From the NCBI RefSeq assembly GCF_003576645.1, contig NC_044917.1:22388977-22452976 (forward strand): a DNA stretch of 64,000 bases, read 5' to 3'. Of this stretch, positions 37,352-49,033 are shown piece after piece. A program made the translations under genes and the position numbers. This DNA comes from Ipomoea triloba (lineage: Eukaryota; Streptophyta; Magnoliopsida; Solanales; Convolvulaceae). Within the stretch, counting starts at the first letter, position 1; the number at the start of each line of letters is the position of its first letter. The notes below the pieces were generated by a model. It was not told where the DNA came from. It ran no database searches and saw nothing but the letters and a program-made list of their open reading frames with translations.

Positions 37352-37727
37352 ATCTTATTACGATAAAAGTGTAGTATGATAGGAATTGTAATGTAGAATT
37401 GTGATACAATAAGAATTGTAATGTAGAATTGTACAACGAATAGGAAAATAGGAAATAATCGCATCCTAAATATTGTAAGACTGTATTGGGCGGGAAGCTT
37501 AAAGTGAGGATTTTGCTTTTATATATAGTAATCTTATAATCTTATTACGATAGAATTGTAGTATAATAGGAATTGTAATGTAGAATTGTGATAGAATAGG
37601 AATTGTAATGTAGAATTGTACAACAAATAGGAAAATATGAAATAATCGCATCCTAAATATTGTAGGACTGTTTTGGGCGGGAAGCTTTAAAGTGAGGATT
37701 TTGTTTTTATATATAGTATAGATAAGT
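37352..37727. repeat. Tandem duplication, period 187 bases
   Basis: Two adjoining copies begin atcttattacgata at 37352 and 37539 and share the internal phrases ggaattgtaatgtagaattg, gcatcctaaatattg and gggcgggaagctt. Each copy itself contains a short doubled unit. Non-coding. Confidence 0.8.
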
Positions 37728-37767
37728 TTTATTAATTATTTGACCAATAAAATATTTAATTAATTCA

Positions 37768-39464
37768 CTACAAAGTTTTGGCGGGAAAAATGAAATAGGA
37801 GGATTTTACTCCAAACGACCTCTCAATACAACTTCGAAGAGAAGAATGTGCACGATTGAATGCTTCTTGAGCATTAGTTGGCGGCTCTTGTTCAAATTGA
37901 GATTGATGATACCTTATTCTTGGATACGGTACCAAATATCCTTGTTTATCTGGATATCCTTTATCTACCAAATAATATCTTCCTAAAAAAATATAACACT
38001 AAACAATTATAAAGAATAAAATTATATGATTTTTATTAGAGTTAAAGTAATACGAATATGATACCTTGTGGCGGCTTGGGAAAGTTCATTTATGGTGTAC
38101 TAATTGCATGAACAAATACACGTGTATCATGTGCGGATCCTTCCCATCCAACAGATATAAAAGTGAAACACATATCAAAGTCACACGCTGCCATGACATT
38201 GAAAGTAGGAATTCCTTTTCTCCCTCTATATCGCAATTGATCAGCCTCAGGAATGCATGCTGCTATATGAGTACCATCAATACATCCAATACAATCAGTA
38301 ACCATGCGGTTAATAACACTTATTGCTGCAGCAAGACTAAAAGTTGTAGTGCTTTGAGTATTCACAGTACTATCCCCTATTAAAACGTCCAATGCCCGAT
38401 TTGAATTTGAAATCAAACTATCCAATTGACTAGAAAGTCGATTTGAATTTGAAATCAAACTATCCAATTGACTAGAAAGTTGAGTTGAATTTGAAATCAA
38501 ACTATCCAATTGACTAGAAAGTTGAGCTGCTCCTCCCGATTGTCTCCTCTTTTGACTAGAAAGTTGAGCTGCTCCTCCCGATTGTCTCCTCTTATGACTA
38601 GAAAGTTGAGCTGCTCCTCCCGATTGTCTCCTCTTAGGCTTCATTTGAGTGGGTTTAAGACCAATATTTTGAGTTTCTGCACATTTTCTAACATTATTAC
38701 TTTGAGATTGTCTAGGTACTTGAGTACCACTAACATCCTGGTTACCAACACAATGGTTCACCTCACTCATGAAATTATTCCAAAATGAAGACTCATCTAC
38801 CTCCAAATCATGCAATTGGGAAGAATGTTGGTTATCATGAGAATATAACAAATCTTCAAATCCTTACCTAGTCCTATTCTCTTCTCCACTTTCTATATTT
38901 TCTTCCTCAATATCCACAGGTTGCACTAATTGAGGATCCATAGTGGGTGCAACACAACCTTCACCATTTGCATAGCTATCTTCAAATAATTTAGACCACA
39001 AATCATCCATTGCAGGATCGATGGATTTATTACGAAATTTTTTATACTCGAAGTTCTCTTACAAAAGAAATGAAAAGAATAAGTTTAATTTACAATCAAC
39101 ACCAAAATATAATTATGTTTTAATCTTAAAAATCTATAATACTAACCTTGATTTTTTTCTCCCACCATTCATCAGAGTCATTAATCTTATGTGTACTAGG
39201 ATCCCACCCTAAACCAGTTTCTTCACGTTTCAGCTGCTTCTAAGTTCTCCATTCTTTTTTCATAGCATCCCACTTATTCTTTAAACTTTTATGTGAAATT
39301 TTTCGTTTGGCGGTAGCTTCAAACTCTTCTTTAATTTCTTTCCATTTCATTAATCCACGCACATACTTTCGAATATATTTGATACAAATCTCACAAAAGA
39401 CCACCAAGTACTCATTGGTCCACTTAAAATTCTCTCCATCCATATTATCATTTGTTGAAGCCAT
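37768..39464 (-). pseudogene. PIF/Harbinger genes: Myb/SANT-like protein fused to DDE transposase, decayed
   Basis: PIF/Harbinger elements need a Myb/SANT-like DNA-binding protein and a DDE_Tnp_4 transposase. The minus strand starts at 39464 with the Myb/SANT-like domain (FKWTNEYLVVFCEICIKYI), has TAG at 39240-39242 where Trp is usual, and goes on with KREETGLGWDP. A 253-codon frame (38090-38851) joins the C-terminal part of that protein (AAISVINRMV) directly to the transposase core CIGCIDGTHIAA, so the transposase N-terminus is deleted. After TAA at 38090-38092 and an intron (37983-38064) the rest follows (YYLVDKGYPDKQGYLVPY, HSSLRSCIERSFG). The three catalytic acids (GTH-D, VDKGY-D, IERSFG-E) are kept. 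Terminal repeats were not found. Confidence 0.8.
38385..38640 (-). repeat. 42-base coding minisatellite in the Harbinger ORF
   Basis: Two adjoining arrays of 42-base units encode 14-residue repeats: KRRQSGGAAQLSS(H/Q) three times, then LDSLISNS(T/N)xLSSQ three times. Both unit types end in LSSQ, so they probably arose by slippage around a shared segment. The reading frame is kept. Confidence 0.85.
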
Positions 39465-40370
39465 ATTGCTAATTTAGAAATAACAACAACAGTAATATAA
39501 TAATAATCCAATTTAAACAAGCATTAGTAGTTGAATACTTGAATAGAAATATTAAATAAAAAAAAAAAAAGAGCAACAGGAAACAGTGATTGAATACTTG
39601 AAAATTATTTCATATCTTTAATATACATATCAAAAATAAAAAAACAAAAACAAAAGAAAACAATGGTGTTGAATACTTGAAAACAATTTCATCATATCTG
39701 TTATATATATATATATATATATATATAAATGAAGGACACAGTGGTTGGGTAATACAAAATTGCCTGCAAACAAACCATTTCATATCTCCATCCATATTTA
39801 CCCTATTGTGCATGCCTCAAAAACATACTTTACTGCCAGCAAACAAATTATTTACTACAAAATAAAAATGAGATGATAAAACCTGGGTAGAATCCTTCAG
39901 ATTACAAACACTGCAGAAACTTACTTTAATTCTTCAAATTACATTATATCAAAAACACTACAGATTACATTAATATATATATATATATATATATACATAT
40001 ATATAAAATGAAGGAATACATGAAATATATATCATATACACGCAGTCCAACCATTCAAGTAATACAAGTAATACAATGAAATATATATCATATACAAGCT
40101 TACGGATATACGAGATGCAATAGAAAAAAAAATACAAGTAATACAACAAAATAAATATATACGCTACAGACCGGTGCTATGGCGATTGGCCGGTTGCAGA
40201 CTGCGGAGCGAGGTGGCTGATGGGCGATGCTTCTACGGAGTGTGAATGATGATGAAGCGATTAGCGTGGAAATTGCGAATAAACAAGAATAGAAAAGGGT
40301 TTTAATTGGGAAGGGTAAATGATGTCATTTCTTTAAAATAATAAGGTTAAAGATGGAAAAAAAAGTTAGG
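39465..40370. other. 5' flank of the Harbinger remnant
   Basis: No gene is seen. It has TA runs at 39703-39727 and about 39975-39997 and a GC-richer patch at 40170-40260, perhaps the promoter and leader of the Harbinger genes. Confidence 0.35.
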
Positions 40371-40540
40371 AAGCTACTAGCTTATTTTGAAACGCTACCT
40401 TAGGTAGCGTTCAAAGATAAGCTCCTATTTTAAGCTACTAGCTTATTTTAGGAACATTACCAAACAGAGCTTATAGCTTATTAATAGGTTAAAATAAGCT
40501 ATAAGCTCCTAAATAAGCTCTGCCAAACCTCTGCACAATT
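40371..40540. repeat. Inverted-repeat-rich segment, probable MITE
   Basis: Forms of AGCTACTAGCTTATTTT and TAAGCTATAAGCTCC occur in both orientations in 170 bases, with an inner palindrome ACGCTACCTTAGGTAGCGT. This is typical of a small inverted-repeat transposon, but ends and duplication were not fixed. Confidence 0.45.
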
Positions 40541-41134
40541 AACTAAACAAATACACTTGATATCCATTATTTAGAACCAAACAAAACAACTATTTAAAAT
40601 AAACAATAGAATATGAAACAAAAATCAACCAAACCAGTAGTTAGAAACAAAAACAAAAAAAAAACAAAACAAAAAACAAACCAAAAATTAACTTGAAAAA
40701 TATACATAGATTTTAATAATGACAAATTATCATGTTATAGCGTATACGGGGTATATATGTATGGTTCTAATTGAAAGAAACTAGTAAGTATGTTAAATGA
40801 GGTTTGAATGTGAGTCTACAATATATAGAAGACATAATCTAAAATAAGAGAGAACTAGAGAAATTGAGAAGATGAAGAATTTTATAACTAAGATTGTAAG
40901 ATTAATTTAAGTGGGAGGGGGGCCAAATATTTTGAAATGAGAACAAAATTTTGATATTCTATATAATATTTTTTTAAATTTAATATTCTATATAATATTT
41001 AAAAAAATTAGGGTAGGGTGAGGGGGGGGGGGGGCAAGGCCTTGGGGGGTTGGGGGGGCCAAGGCCCCCCATGGCATGTACATGCCTCCGCCCTAGCATT
41101 TACAATGATGTTGGTGGTGAATGAGAGCATCTTC

Positions 41135-41183
<49 letters not shown>

Positions 41184-42483
41184 TAAAAAATAAAATAATA
41201 ATAATAATAATATTAATAATAATAATAATAATAATAAAGGGAGAAAAATTTTACTATTTACTAACTGTTTCATCATCAAGTACGATGAGCATATACTTTT
41301 TCTCATGCGTTCCAATAGCGTTTTTTGATTCGTTTTTCTTAATGACATGAACTATACAACTCCAGCCCACAGGTTGTGTGTCAATATCAATTAACTTTAC
41401 TGCATTTGTCATTACTAATATCCTTGTGTCATGGAAAATATGTTCATAAAAGATGTTATGAAATAATATAATGGGAACCACAACATAAATTCAAAAACCA
41501 TAGATTAGGGAGTTATGAGTAACTAAAATGTGTAGATTATAGAGGAATATAATGAGAACCACAACATTACATACAAGGATACAAATACAAGTATAGATGA
41601 ACAGATTATAAATAGATATATTTACATAACGATATTGAAGTTATACTAATTAATGAGTATACCATTATTGATTTTTTTTTTTTAAAATGTAATCATTATG
41701 AGTACAAATACAAATAATAAAATTGGCATGATAATATTTTGGCAATCATACTTATAGAATGTCAAGTAAAGTAGATAGTGTGTTGCAGAATATGTTAGGT
41801 TTAGTTTTGGCTGAATACCAGTGAGAAGGGGAGGGGTTTATATACCGTACTGTTATTTTGGGTAAAATAATGATTTAGTTATGAATATATACAAAATTGT
41901 ATTATAGAATCTTATTAAAACTTCAATATTCTAATTTTAAGTTAGGAATCTATACAGAAAACTGCAATAAAGAAACAAATTGCCTAAAGAATTTAATGTT
42001 AAACTTCCGTTATATTTAACGGAAAAATTTGGTAAAATTATAAAAGATTAGGATATATTAGGAATTTAATTGGAGGTTGCACAATAAGAAGAACACAAAG
42101 TACAATATGTTATAGCAGACTATTACACCAACATTTTTTTAGTTCCAGTTAAGGGTCTAACATTATTGACTCTTATTATAAGTGTAGATTATTAAAATAT
42201 GATAATTTAATACTAAATATTTATATTTTACTATTCAATTCACCATTAAGATGACTTGACTCAAATTTGTTAAATCAGACTCTTATTTAGAAAATAAGCA
42301 TCTATATTGTCATATGATGATAAAATAAGCATCTATATTGTCATATGATTTGACATTATCGTTATAATTTATTTATTTTTTATTTATGTATGAAAGATTG
42401 TGAATCTTGAATGCAGTTGATAACATATCTGGTTTCTACTTTGTTTTTTAAACAAATTAAGCATCTGTATTTATTACTGTATT
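40541..42483. other. AT-rich intergenic DNA with G-run and (ATA)n repeats
   Basis: A long G run (41022-41035) with ggggggccaaggcccccc at about 41051-41070 recalls the block at 28530-28562. ATA/ATT microsatellites lie at 41137-41183 and 41195-41238. The rest shows no gene or named repeat. Confidence 0.5.
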
Positions 42484-42945
42484 AGAAACATAATAAATAA
42501 TAAAAAACAGTGCAGAAAAAGTAAATGAAACCAGAATATGATCACGCAGTTTGGAGAACTTCTCCTACATCTCCGGGGGCACACAAAGGTGAAACCCAAC
42601 TCCACTAGATGATCAAAGACGATACAAGGTTCACCAGATTTCCATCCAACAATGGCCTAATCTTTACACCTACTAATCATCATCATCTCCTGAGTTGGTA
42701 GTGATGTGAAAATCAACTTCTTCAGCTTTCCTGGCCAATCAGCAAGACTTCCACTTGATGTAGAAAACGGGACTACAACACAACTCTAAACTAAATAGCC
42801 ATCTTACAATGAATCTGAGTCTGTATTAGTGTAACAGACTATAAATATTGAAACAGTAGGCTAAAGCTGATTTCTTAATATTAAAACAGCAGGGATATTG
42901 GTGTTCCTTTTGTACGAATCAGCTCAGCAATCTCTGAATTGGGAA
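42484..42945 (-). repeat. Inverted copia LTR piece (R-U5) facing a second LTR
   Basis: On the minus strand this matches the part of the LTR at 43439-44151 from just after its TATA box to its end. The arms pair over about 410 bases. The U5 end here (ttactttttctgcactg) is more complete than in the other copy. Confidence 0.75.
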
Positions 42946-43265
42946 GAATGCACACGAGCACGAACAACATCAATATTTATACTCACACGAGGAGGTCTAG
43001 TAGGAACAGAGATGCCTTCAGTCATAGCAACAGAACGTAAGGCAGAACAATCATCAAAATGAGAATGCTGAAACAGACGTTTATCAATTGTATACTTGGA
43101 GGTTATAAACAGTTCCTCCTCTTGTTGGTGCTGAAAGCCCTGCTTGCATAAGATACAGTAAATCAAACTAGAGAACGGAAGAAGCACTTTGTCCTCTTTA
43201 CCCTGACGAAAGTTCATGATATGACGAAAGATCAATTGGTTCTTGATTGGTGAATGATGTTTCAT
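42924..43265 (-). pseudogene. Retroelement ORF fragment running into the inverted LTR piece
   Basis: A 113-codon frame begins MKHHSPIKNQLIFRHIMNF and contains VLLPFSSLIYCIL, like plant retroelement accessory proteins. Its last codons are read from the inverted LTR piece (junction near 42940), so the true C-terminus is lost. The family is uncertain. Confidence 0.4.
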
Positions 43266-43438
43266 GCAAATGTCTTATCCTGACATAATTAATTCTCGTT
43301 TGTAATAGCATTGCATGTTAACACAACATATCTTAGGGCACATCTTAATGAAATTACTAGTTTTGATTGATTGTTATTTTTTTGTGCCTTAAGAATGTAT
43401 GTGTTTAGTTTTGACAAATAATTGCCAAAGGGGAAGAT

Positions 43439-44151
43439 TGTTAGAGAAATTAATGTATAGAATTTATATTTTCAATTTATTTGTTAATCTTAGGTAGTAT
43501 TAATTGGTCTATTTAAATTAATTATGCCTAAGGTATTTTTATAATGCATGAGTGGTGATTAATATTAATTGCATGGATGAGTGGTTATAATTGATTCAAA
43601 CAATAATGTTTGAGATGAGCTTTTCAAGGGGAGATGTAAGTGAATGAATCTCCTTAAATTGAGGAGATCTTGTGAAAGGTGCCTAGGATTTCAATTATAA
43701 ATAGAGCATGAAGCCTTCAGAGATTGCTAAGCTGATTCGTACAAAAGGAACGCCCATATCCCTGCTGTTTTAATATTAAGCACTGTTGTATTAGCTTTAG
43801 CCTACTGTTTCAATATTTATAGTCTGTTATACTAATACAGACTCAAATTCATTGTAAGATGGCTATTTAGTTTAGAGTTGTGATGTGATCTCGTTTTCTA
43901 CATCAAGTGGAAGTCTTGCTGATTGGCCAGGAAAGCTGAAGAAGTTGATTCTCACATCACTACCAACGATCAGGAGATGATGATGATTAGTAGGTGTAAA
44001 GATTTGGCCATTGTTGGATGGAAATCTGGTGAACCTTGTATCGTCTTTGATCATCTAGTAGAGTTGGGTTTCACCTTTGTGTGGCCCCGCAGATGTAGGA
44101 GATGTTCTCCGAACTGCGTGAACATATTCTGGTTCCATTTACTTTTCCTAA
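43439..44151 (+). repeat. Copia LTR following a polypurine tract
   Basis: The polypurine-like aaaggggaagat is followed by TGTTAGAGAAATTAATG, and the block ends ttttcctaaca. The TATA box tataaatagagcatg is at 43699-43713. The part after it is inverted-repeated at 42484-42945. Confidence 0.7.
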
Positions 44152-45351
44152 CAATGTAGAATTATAGACTAACATAATTTTTTTTCGCTTATTTCTTCAT
44201 ATAGTCACATAGAGATGTTTTTTTTTTTTTAATGGTAATGTTTAATAATAAAATTATTATTTTATTTGAATAAAAAATATTAATTTCTTTATTCTTTGAT
44301 ATTATAATCTCGAAATGTTACTTTCAAAAGTATACTACCAATGTACTAAAAAAATTCATTCCATAATTTCTTTTAAAAATACGCACAGTTTTAGTGCTTC
44401 AAAAATAAATGCTATAATACAATATTAAAATAAAATAATAAATTTTATTATTATGCATCATAAGAAAAACATCTCTAGGTGAAGAAATTAAAAAAAAAAA
44501 AAAAAAAAANAAATTAAAAAAAAAAAAAAAAAAAACGTAATACTAGTTTGCAATTGAACATAATTTGAAAAAATTATGATAAATGCCAAATCATATAATT
44601 ATGTGAATGCTTGGTTACCAAATAACAGTTTAATTTAGCAATTTTGAATCGGTTCATCCTAATAGTGAACTGGGCAGTATCATCGAGTAAAATTTGTCAC
44701 AAAATATAAATGTTTGGTATTAAACTGCTGAGTTTTAAAGGTTTGTATATAATCGTAATAAGTGTAAATGCTTGAGTTTAAATTTTTTTTCCCCAATAAA
44801 TATTTTTTATAAAAGAAATTTTAAAAACATATTATGAGAAATATTTACATAAGACGGGATCACGAAATCTTTAAGAATAATGCTTATTTTCCTAGAAGTT
44901 TGGGAATAAAAAGTATGTAGGAGTACAAAACCCTGTTGAAGTGCTCTCGTCTTTGGTTTTCAATTCTTCATCACGGCCGCCGTCTCTGTGAACCAAGCGG
45001 ATCGGAGGCGGCGTCCGATCGTCTTCCCCTGCTGTCATCTCTACCTCAGACAGCGTCCACCTCATTGTCTTTTCTGCATTCACTGTTTTCTCCTTCATCT
45101 CCACCGCTATCGGTCGTTACTCTTTTATTTTCGCACCGTTGTTTCCATTTGCTTTGTTTTATTGGTTTAATTTTGTTTGCAGTTTTTGTGTTTTTTCTCT
45201 CATTGTTTTGACGAGTTTCTTCCTCTCGTTTACTTGGCGAATTTTTTTTTTTTTCCTTTTTTTTTTTCATAATGCATGAAACGACAAAACTAGTCATAGC
45301 GTATGTGAATCTCATCCTGGGTGACAAACATGACAATGAAAAGAGATTCCT
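44152..45351. other. AT-rich spacer with poly-A/N and a GC-richer block
   Basis: A poly-A run with one N lies at 44489-44535. The GC-richer block 44935-45240 has open frames on both strands but no recognised domain; by position it may be an upstream piece of the LINE remnant. Confidence 0.35.
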
Positions 45352-45672
45352 ATGAACTATGATATGCAGTTCAACCGAATGGAGATATTGTCAATGGATA
45401 GAAGAATGGCGATGGAGATATTGTCCATAGATAGAAGAATTGAAATAGATACTTATGTGGTGTACAAGACTATTCAACCAGTGTCAGTCTTGGGTACGTT
45501 TGACCAAATCATTAAAGAAGCTTTAAGTTCCTTCAAAGAATTCAGCTTCAAATTTGTAAAACAGTCGGCGAATCAAGTTTTCTATGCTAGGAAAGTTGTT
45601 TCTATGTCTGACGGTAAGGAATGTTTGACCATTTCATCTATCTTTATTGTAAACGTTTCAGCCTATAATTAA
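45352..45672 (+). pseudogene. LINE RNase H-domain fragment
   Basis: The frame from about 45490 reads FDQIIKEALSSFKEFSFKFV, then KQSANQVFYARKVVSMSD. This matches the C-terminal part of the plant L1 RNase H domain (the usual KRxANxVAHxLAR motif is changed). Before it a 33-base unit (atggagatattgtcaatgga type) is tandemly doubled. No upstream reverse transcriptase is present, so it is a short remnant. Confidence 0.6.
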
Positions 45673-46171
45673 TGAATTAACTTCTTTATTTTAAAAAAAA
45701 ATGCTTATTTTCCTACCTCATTTCGCCGAATAAGATTTGACCTAACCTAAGCCATGTCAACCCCTATGTTAACTAAAACAAAAACAAAAAACAAAAAACA
45801 AAAAAAAAAAAAAATTTTAACACAAAAATACATTTAATTAATTTACTTTTCTTTTTATCCACTAATCCGGGTCATGAGAGAAAAAGTTATGGGGTGAAAG
45901 AGGTGGAGTCTCTATCACAACTCAATCTTCAAAGAAAAACATAGGGCAAATGATATTGTCCGTTAGGTTCAGTATCAAAAACCTTAACCGCGACTGATTA
46001 TTTTCAAAGTGCACATAGTAATGATCTAATTGACAAAAAGAGCCGTCTTTCTATTATTTTTTTTTTAATTCTTTGATTTACTGAAAAATTTACAGCCATT
46101 CACTATCAAAAAGTGCGCTCGAGGTAAAATATGTCTTGTAATCCTAAGGAATATAATGAAATAAACTAGTC
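45673..46171. other. Spacer with poly-A run
   Basis: An A-rich run (about 45775-45820) may be the tail of the LINE remnant. Nothing else is recognised. Confidence 0.35.
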
Positions 46172-46174
46172 TAA

Positions 46175-46479
46175 GGGTGTGTTTGGTTCGATCATGAGAA
46201 TCGGAATCGGTATGGGTATCAAATGCTTGGTAAAGGTAATAGGTTTTGGTGAAAGTATTTTGCATGTTTGGTAGTAGGGTGGAACGGAAATGATTATTAA
46301 TAGTTGGGGAAGAAAGGAGGAAGGAGAATGAAACCCTTATTTCATTAGGTATGGGTTTTCCAATTAATGGATGTGGGTATTCCAAACCCATAATAGTATT
46401 CTAAAAACCTATCAACCAAACAATAACAATCACTTTGATACACATACCTTATGCCTAAACCCACCAACCAAACACACCC
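46175..46479. mobile_element. Tourist-type (PIF/Harbinger) MITE, copy 1
   Basis: Both ends read GGGTGTGTTTGGTT inward. TAA flanks each side (46172-46174, 46480-46482). The inner sequence (atcggaatcggtatgggtat) is shared with the copy at 60369. Confidence 0.85.
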
Positions 46480-46482
46480 TAA

Positions 46483-46640
46483 ATTACTCATAGCTAACCA
46501 ACTTAAACCAAGAAAGAACCACAAAGAAATTAACTAACTTAAGTTGTCCATAACTGATCAACTCAAATCAAGAGATAAACTAACTTAGGTTGCCCATAAT
46601 TGATTGACTTAAACCAAAAAGGCCAATTAACTATTCCAAC
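46483..46640 (-). repeat. Degenerate repeats related to SINE family 2
   Basis: Phrases like catagctaaccaacttaaac, ccataactgatcaactcaaa and ccataattgattgacttaaa repeat in tandem and resemble the middle of the SINE at 52691-52900 (ccatagctgaccggctcaaa). No ends or duplication were found. Confidence 0.4.
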
Positions 46641-47515
46641 AGAAATTTGAATATAGAATTGTATGGTTACCAAGTTAATATCTGAGCACTTTTTTATTTC
46701 TCATTCGCAAGGCTCAGTCCCACACCCTGACTTCAATGATGGGAACAGAAGAAGCAGCCCGCCTTTTACCAACGTCAATATGAGAAATTCAATTTATATT
46801 TGTAATATTTTCATGTATTAGAAGTATATTCTCTTATAATATTATTTAGAAAAATTCTACCACGTCAATCAATATAGTGCCCTTTATAACCATAAAGTGG
46901 ATAATAACGGTATTAAGTTTGTATCAAGTACAAACTCAATGCCTTTTCAAAGTTTTAAGACTTCAAGAGATACGGTGAGCTTCTGTATCTATATATATAT
47001 ATATATATATAATAAAAATAATAGAAGTGATTGTCAAAAATTTCACGCTCAAACTCAGGAACATTTTAGCAATATCATCATTGGATAAAAATGTCTTTTA
47101 AAATTATTATTTAAACACCTTAAATGAATTATTACACTTTCCTTTTGAATTAGTATTTTTCACTTATAAATACAAATATATAATCTTTTTGAAATCATAA
47201 TTCTTGGGAGCCATTTGGCACACCTCACCCATTTATCCCTAGCTTCTTCGGCCATCATTTTCTTCTTAACATCAAGACTCCTCCCACCCTTCAACTTCCC
47301 ATTGCTGCCAGCACGAGCACTAACTCCCCGACACCTTCTCCGCATCGGTATGATCGACTACCCGAAAGCTCATTTTACTAACTAAATCTCCCATGTACAC
47401 ACCTACTTACATTATTAACCATATCATGTCTGATCTGGTGCTGTTAATATATATAATGGAAGTGGAAAACAGTTAAAAAAATAACATGGAACCTCTTCCC
47501 CGTCCTCTGACCTGC
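46641..47515. other. Intergenic DNA
   Basis: A TA repeat is at about 46990-47010. The GC-richer block 47200-47350 has a minus-strand frame rich in Arg and Lys without a recognised domain. Confidence 0.35.
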
Positions 47516-47655
47516 AGGTGTCACACACTACTGTAAGGTGTGCAAGCGGAAGCTTCATTGCGCCGGAGCTCTGGGCGGCCACATGGACTCCCAGGTCGGA
47601 GTAAGCCACCGGCGGAGGAGCAGAAGCACTCTTACTTCCTGCGTACTATACAAAC
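47516..47655 (+). pseudogene. C2H2 zinc-finger (GGH-type) gene fragment
   Basis: After a splice-acceptor-like cctgcag (47512-47518) the frame reads HYCKVCKRKLHCAGALGGHM. This is the plant-specific C2H2 finger with the QALGGH helix motif (here GALGGH). Both zinc Cys and the first His are present, but the second His position is Gln (HMDSQ where HMRSH is usual). No further finger or start follows, so it looks like an isolated, decayed exon. Confidence 0.65.
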
Positions 47656-47981
47656 ACTAACCGTTTTGCATTGTCAGTAATCAAGATCAAGATCATCGGG
47701 ATAATAAGAGTATTGTGCGTCCAGGGATGAGGAGGCTCTGGCGAATTGTCTGGTGATGTTGTTGTCCAATGGATCATTTGTTTCGTCCACATAAGATGAA
47801 GACGCGAATAATACCTATAAACATTTTATTATAATTTTAAATCAATCCCTATATACATTTTTTTTGTTATAGTATAATTGTACGAAATATATTATTATAA
47901 TTACCTATTAATTGCTATGATAATTAATGAGAAAAAAAAAAGAACTTTTCCGGTATAAATGGTCAGTATATAAGTGAATGC
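47656..47981. other. Spacer before the plastid insertion
   Basis: No feature is recognised. Confidence 0.35.
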
Positions 47982-48717
47982 GATAGAATGGAAGAAGGAA
48001 CCCCACTCATTATTAAACTCTATCATATCCCTCTATTGTGTATAAATTAAAGTTTATGGTTTCCATGGGTGCAAATCCAATTACCTCAATTGAAGATGAG
48101 AATAAATTCTCCATTGGTAGCAAATGGTTATCCATTAAGCGGAGGAAATCCTATTTAAAAAACATAACGATTAGGCTCCCACTCTGGCAAGAACGGACTA
48201 ACAGGGCCAGCTACCCCAGCTAACTTTCATACTTAAATACCGTTACTTTATAAGTAGATCTCGTTGTGAAAGACCTATTACTGGAAAATTCATGGGTAGA
48301 GCCAAAGAATGTGAACTATACAAGTTCCCAATAACGTTGATTAGTTGATTAAATGAAGTGAAAGGCTCCGGTGTATAGAGAAGACCTCACCGTTTCAGAA
48401 GTAACCATAGAAACGAAGGAACCCCACTATTTCTTTATCTAGTTTTATTTATTTATTTTTTTTACTCTATTTTTTATAGGAAAATAAAATTTCTTATGTC
48501 TTTCTTATTCTTGTTTCGTGGTAAAATACCTAAACAAAAAAAGAAAAATCGTGGTTGGGAAGGTTATAGTAGCAAAAGCCATTGGAATTTTTATTTTATA
48601 CATTGGAGAAATCCGTTTTGTTAGTTTTTGTTAGTTATAGTAATAGAAGACAGAGTAAATAAAAGAATAGCTGAAAGAAAGAAAAAATGAGTTATTCGAA
48701 AAAGTTTCATTTATTCC
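47982..48717 (+). other. Plastid-like DNA, spacer upstream of rpl20
   Basis: The block from about 48180 to 48700 carries stretches I recognise as plastid in style, such as ggctcccactctggcaagaa and a group-II-intron-like aagtaaccatagaaacgaag, and leads straight into rpl20 as the clpP / 5'-rps12 side does in plastid genomes. The first 204 bases (47982-48185) are repeated at 49034-49232. The exact plastid origin is from memory. Confidence 0.6.
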
Positions 48718-49029
48718 ATGACCAGAATTAAACGGGGATATATAGCTCGGAGACGCCGAACAAAAATGCATTTCTTTGCATCAAGTTTTCGAGGGGCTCA
48801 TTCAAGGCTTACTCGAACTATGACTCAACAGGAAAAAAGAGCTTTGGCTTCAGCTCATCGGGATAGGGATAGGCAAAAGAGAGATTTTCGTCGGTTGTGG
48901 ATCACTCGGATAAACGCAGTAATTCGCGAAAGAGGAGTATCCTATAGTTATAGTAAATTCATACACGATCTGTACNNNNNNNNNNNNNNNNNNNNNNNNN
49001 AAGAACCAATTGCTTCTTAACCGTAAAGA
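48718..49029 (+). pseudogene. rpl20: Plastid rpl20 copy in nuclear DNA (NUPT), interrupted by a gap
   Basis: rpl20 encodes plastid ribosomal protein L20. The frame starts [20 protein letters not shown], is free of stops to FIHDLY at 48975, meets a 25-base gap (48976-49000) and resumes as KNQLLLNRK, after which similarity stops. In plastid L20 the segments before and after the gap are adjacent, so the gap length is probably not real. The C-terminal about 30 residues are replaced by a copy of the upstream repeat. In the nucleus it would lack signals for plastid expression; the intact frame suggests a recent transfer. An assembly mix-in of organelle reads cannot be excluded. Confidence 0.85.
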
Positions 49030-49033
49030 ATGG

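Noticed and set aside
41018..41350. Frames in the G-run and ATA repeat
   Set aside because: They encode only poly-Ile or poly-Leu from a microsatellite.
43872..44159. Frames on both strands inside the copia LTR
   Set aside because: They lie in U5 of an LTR and are mirrored in the inverted copy.
48718..49020. rpl20 as a working nuclear gene
   Set aside because: The C-terminus is replaced, there is no plastid-targeting leader or plant promoter in view, and the surrounding plastid-type spacer indicates a simple organelle DNA insertion.
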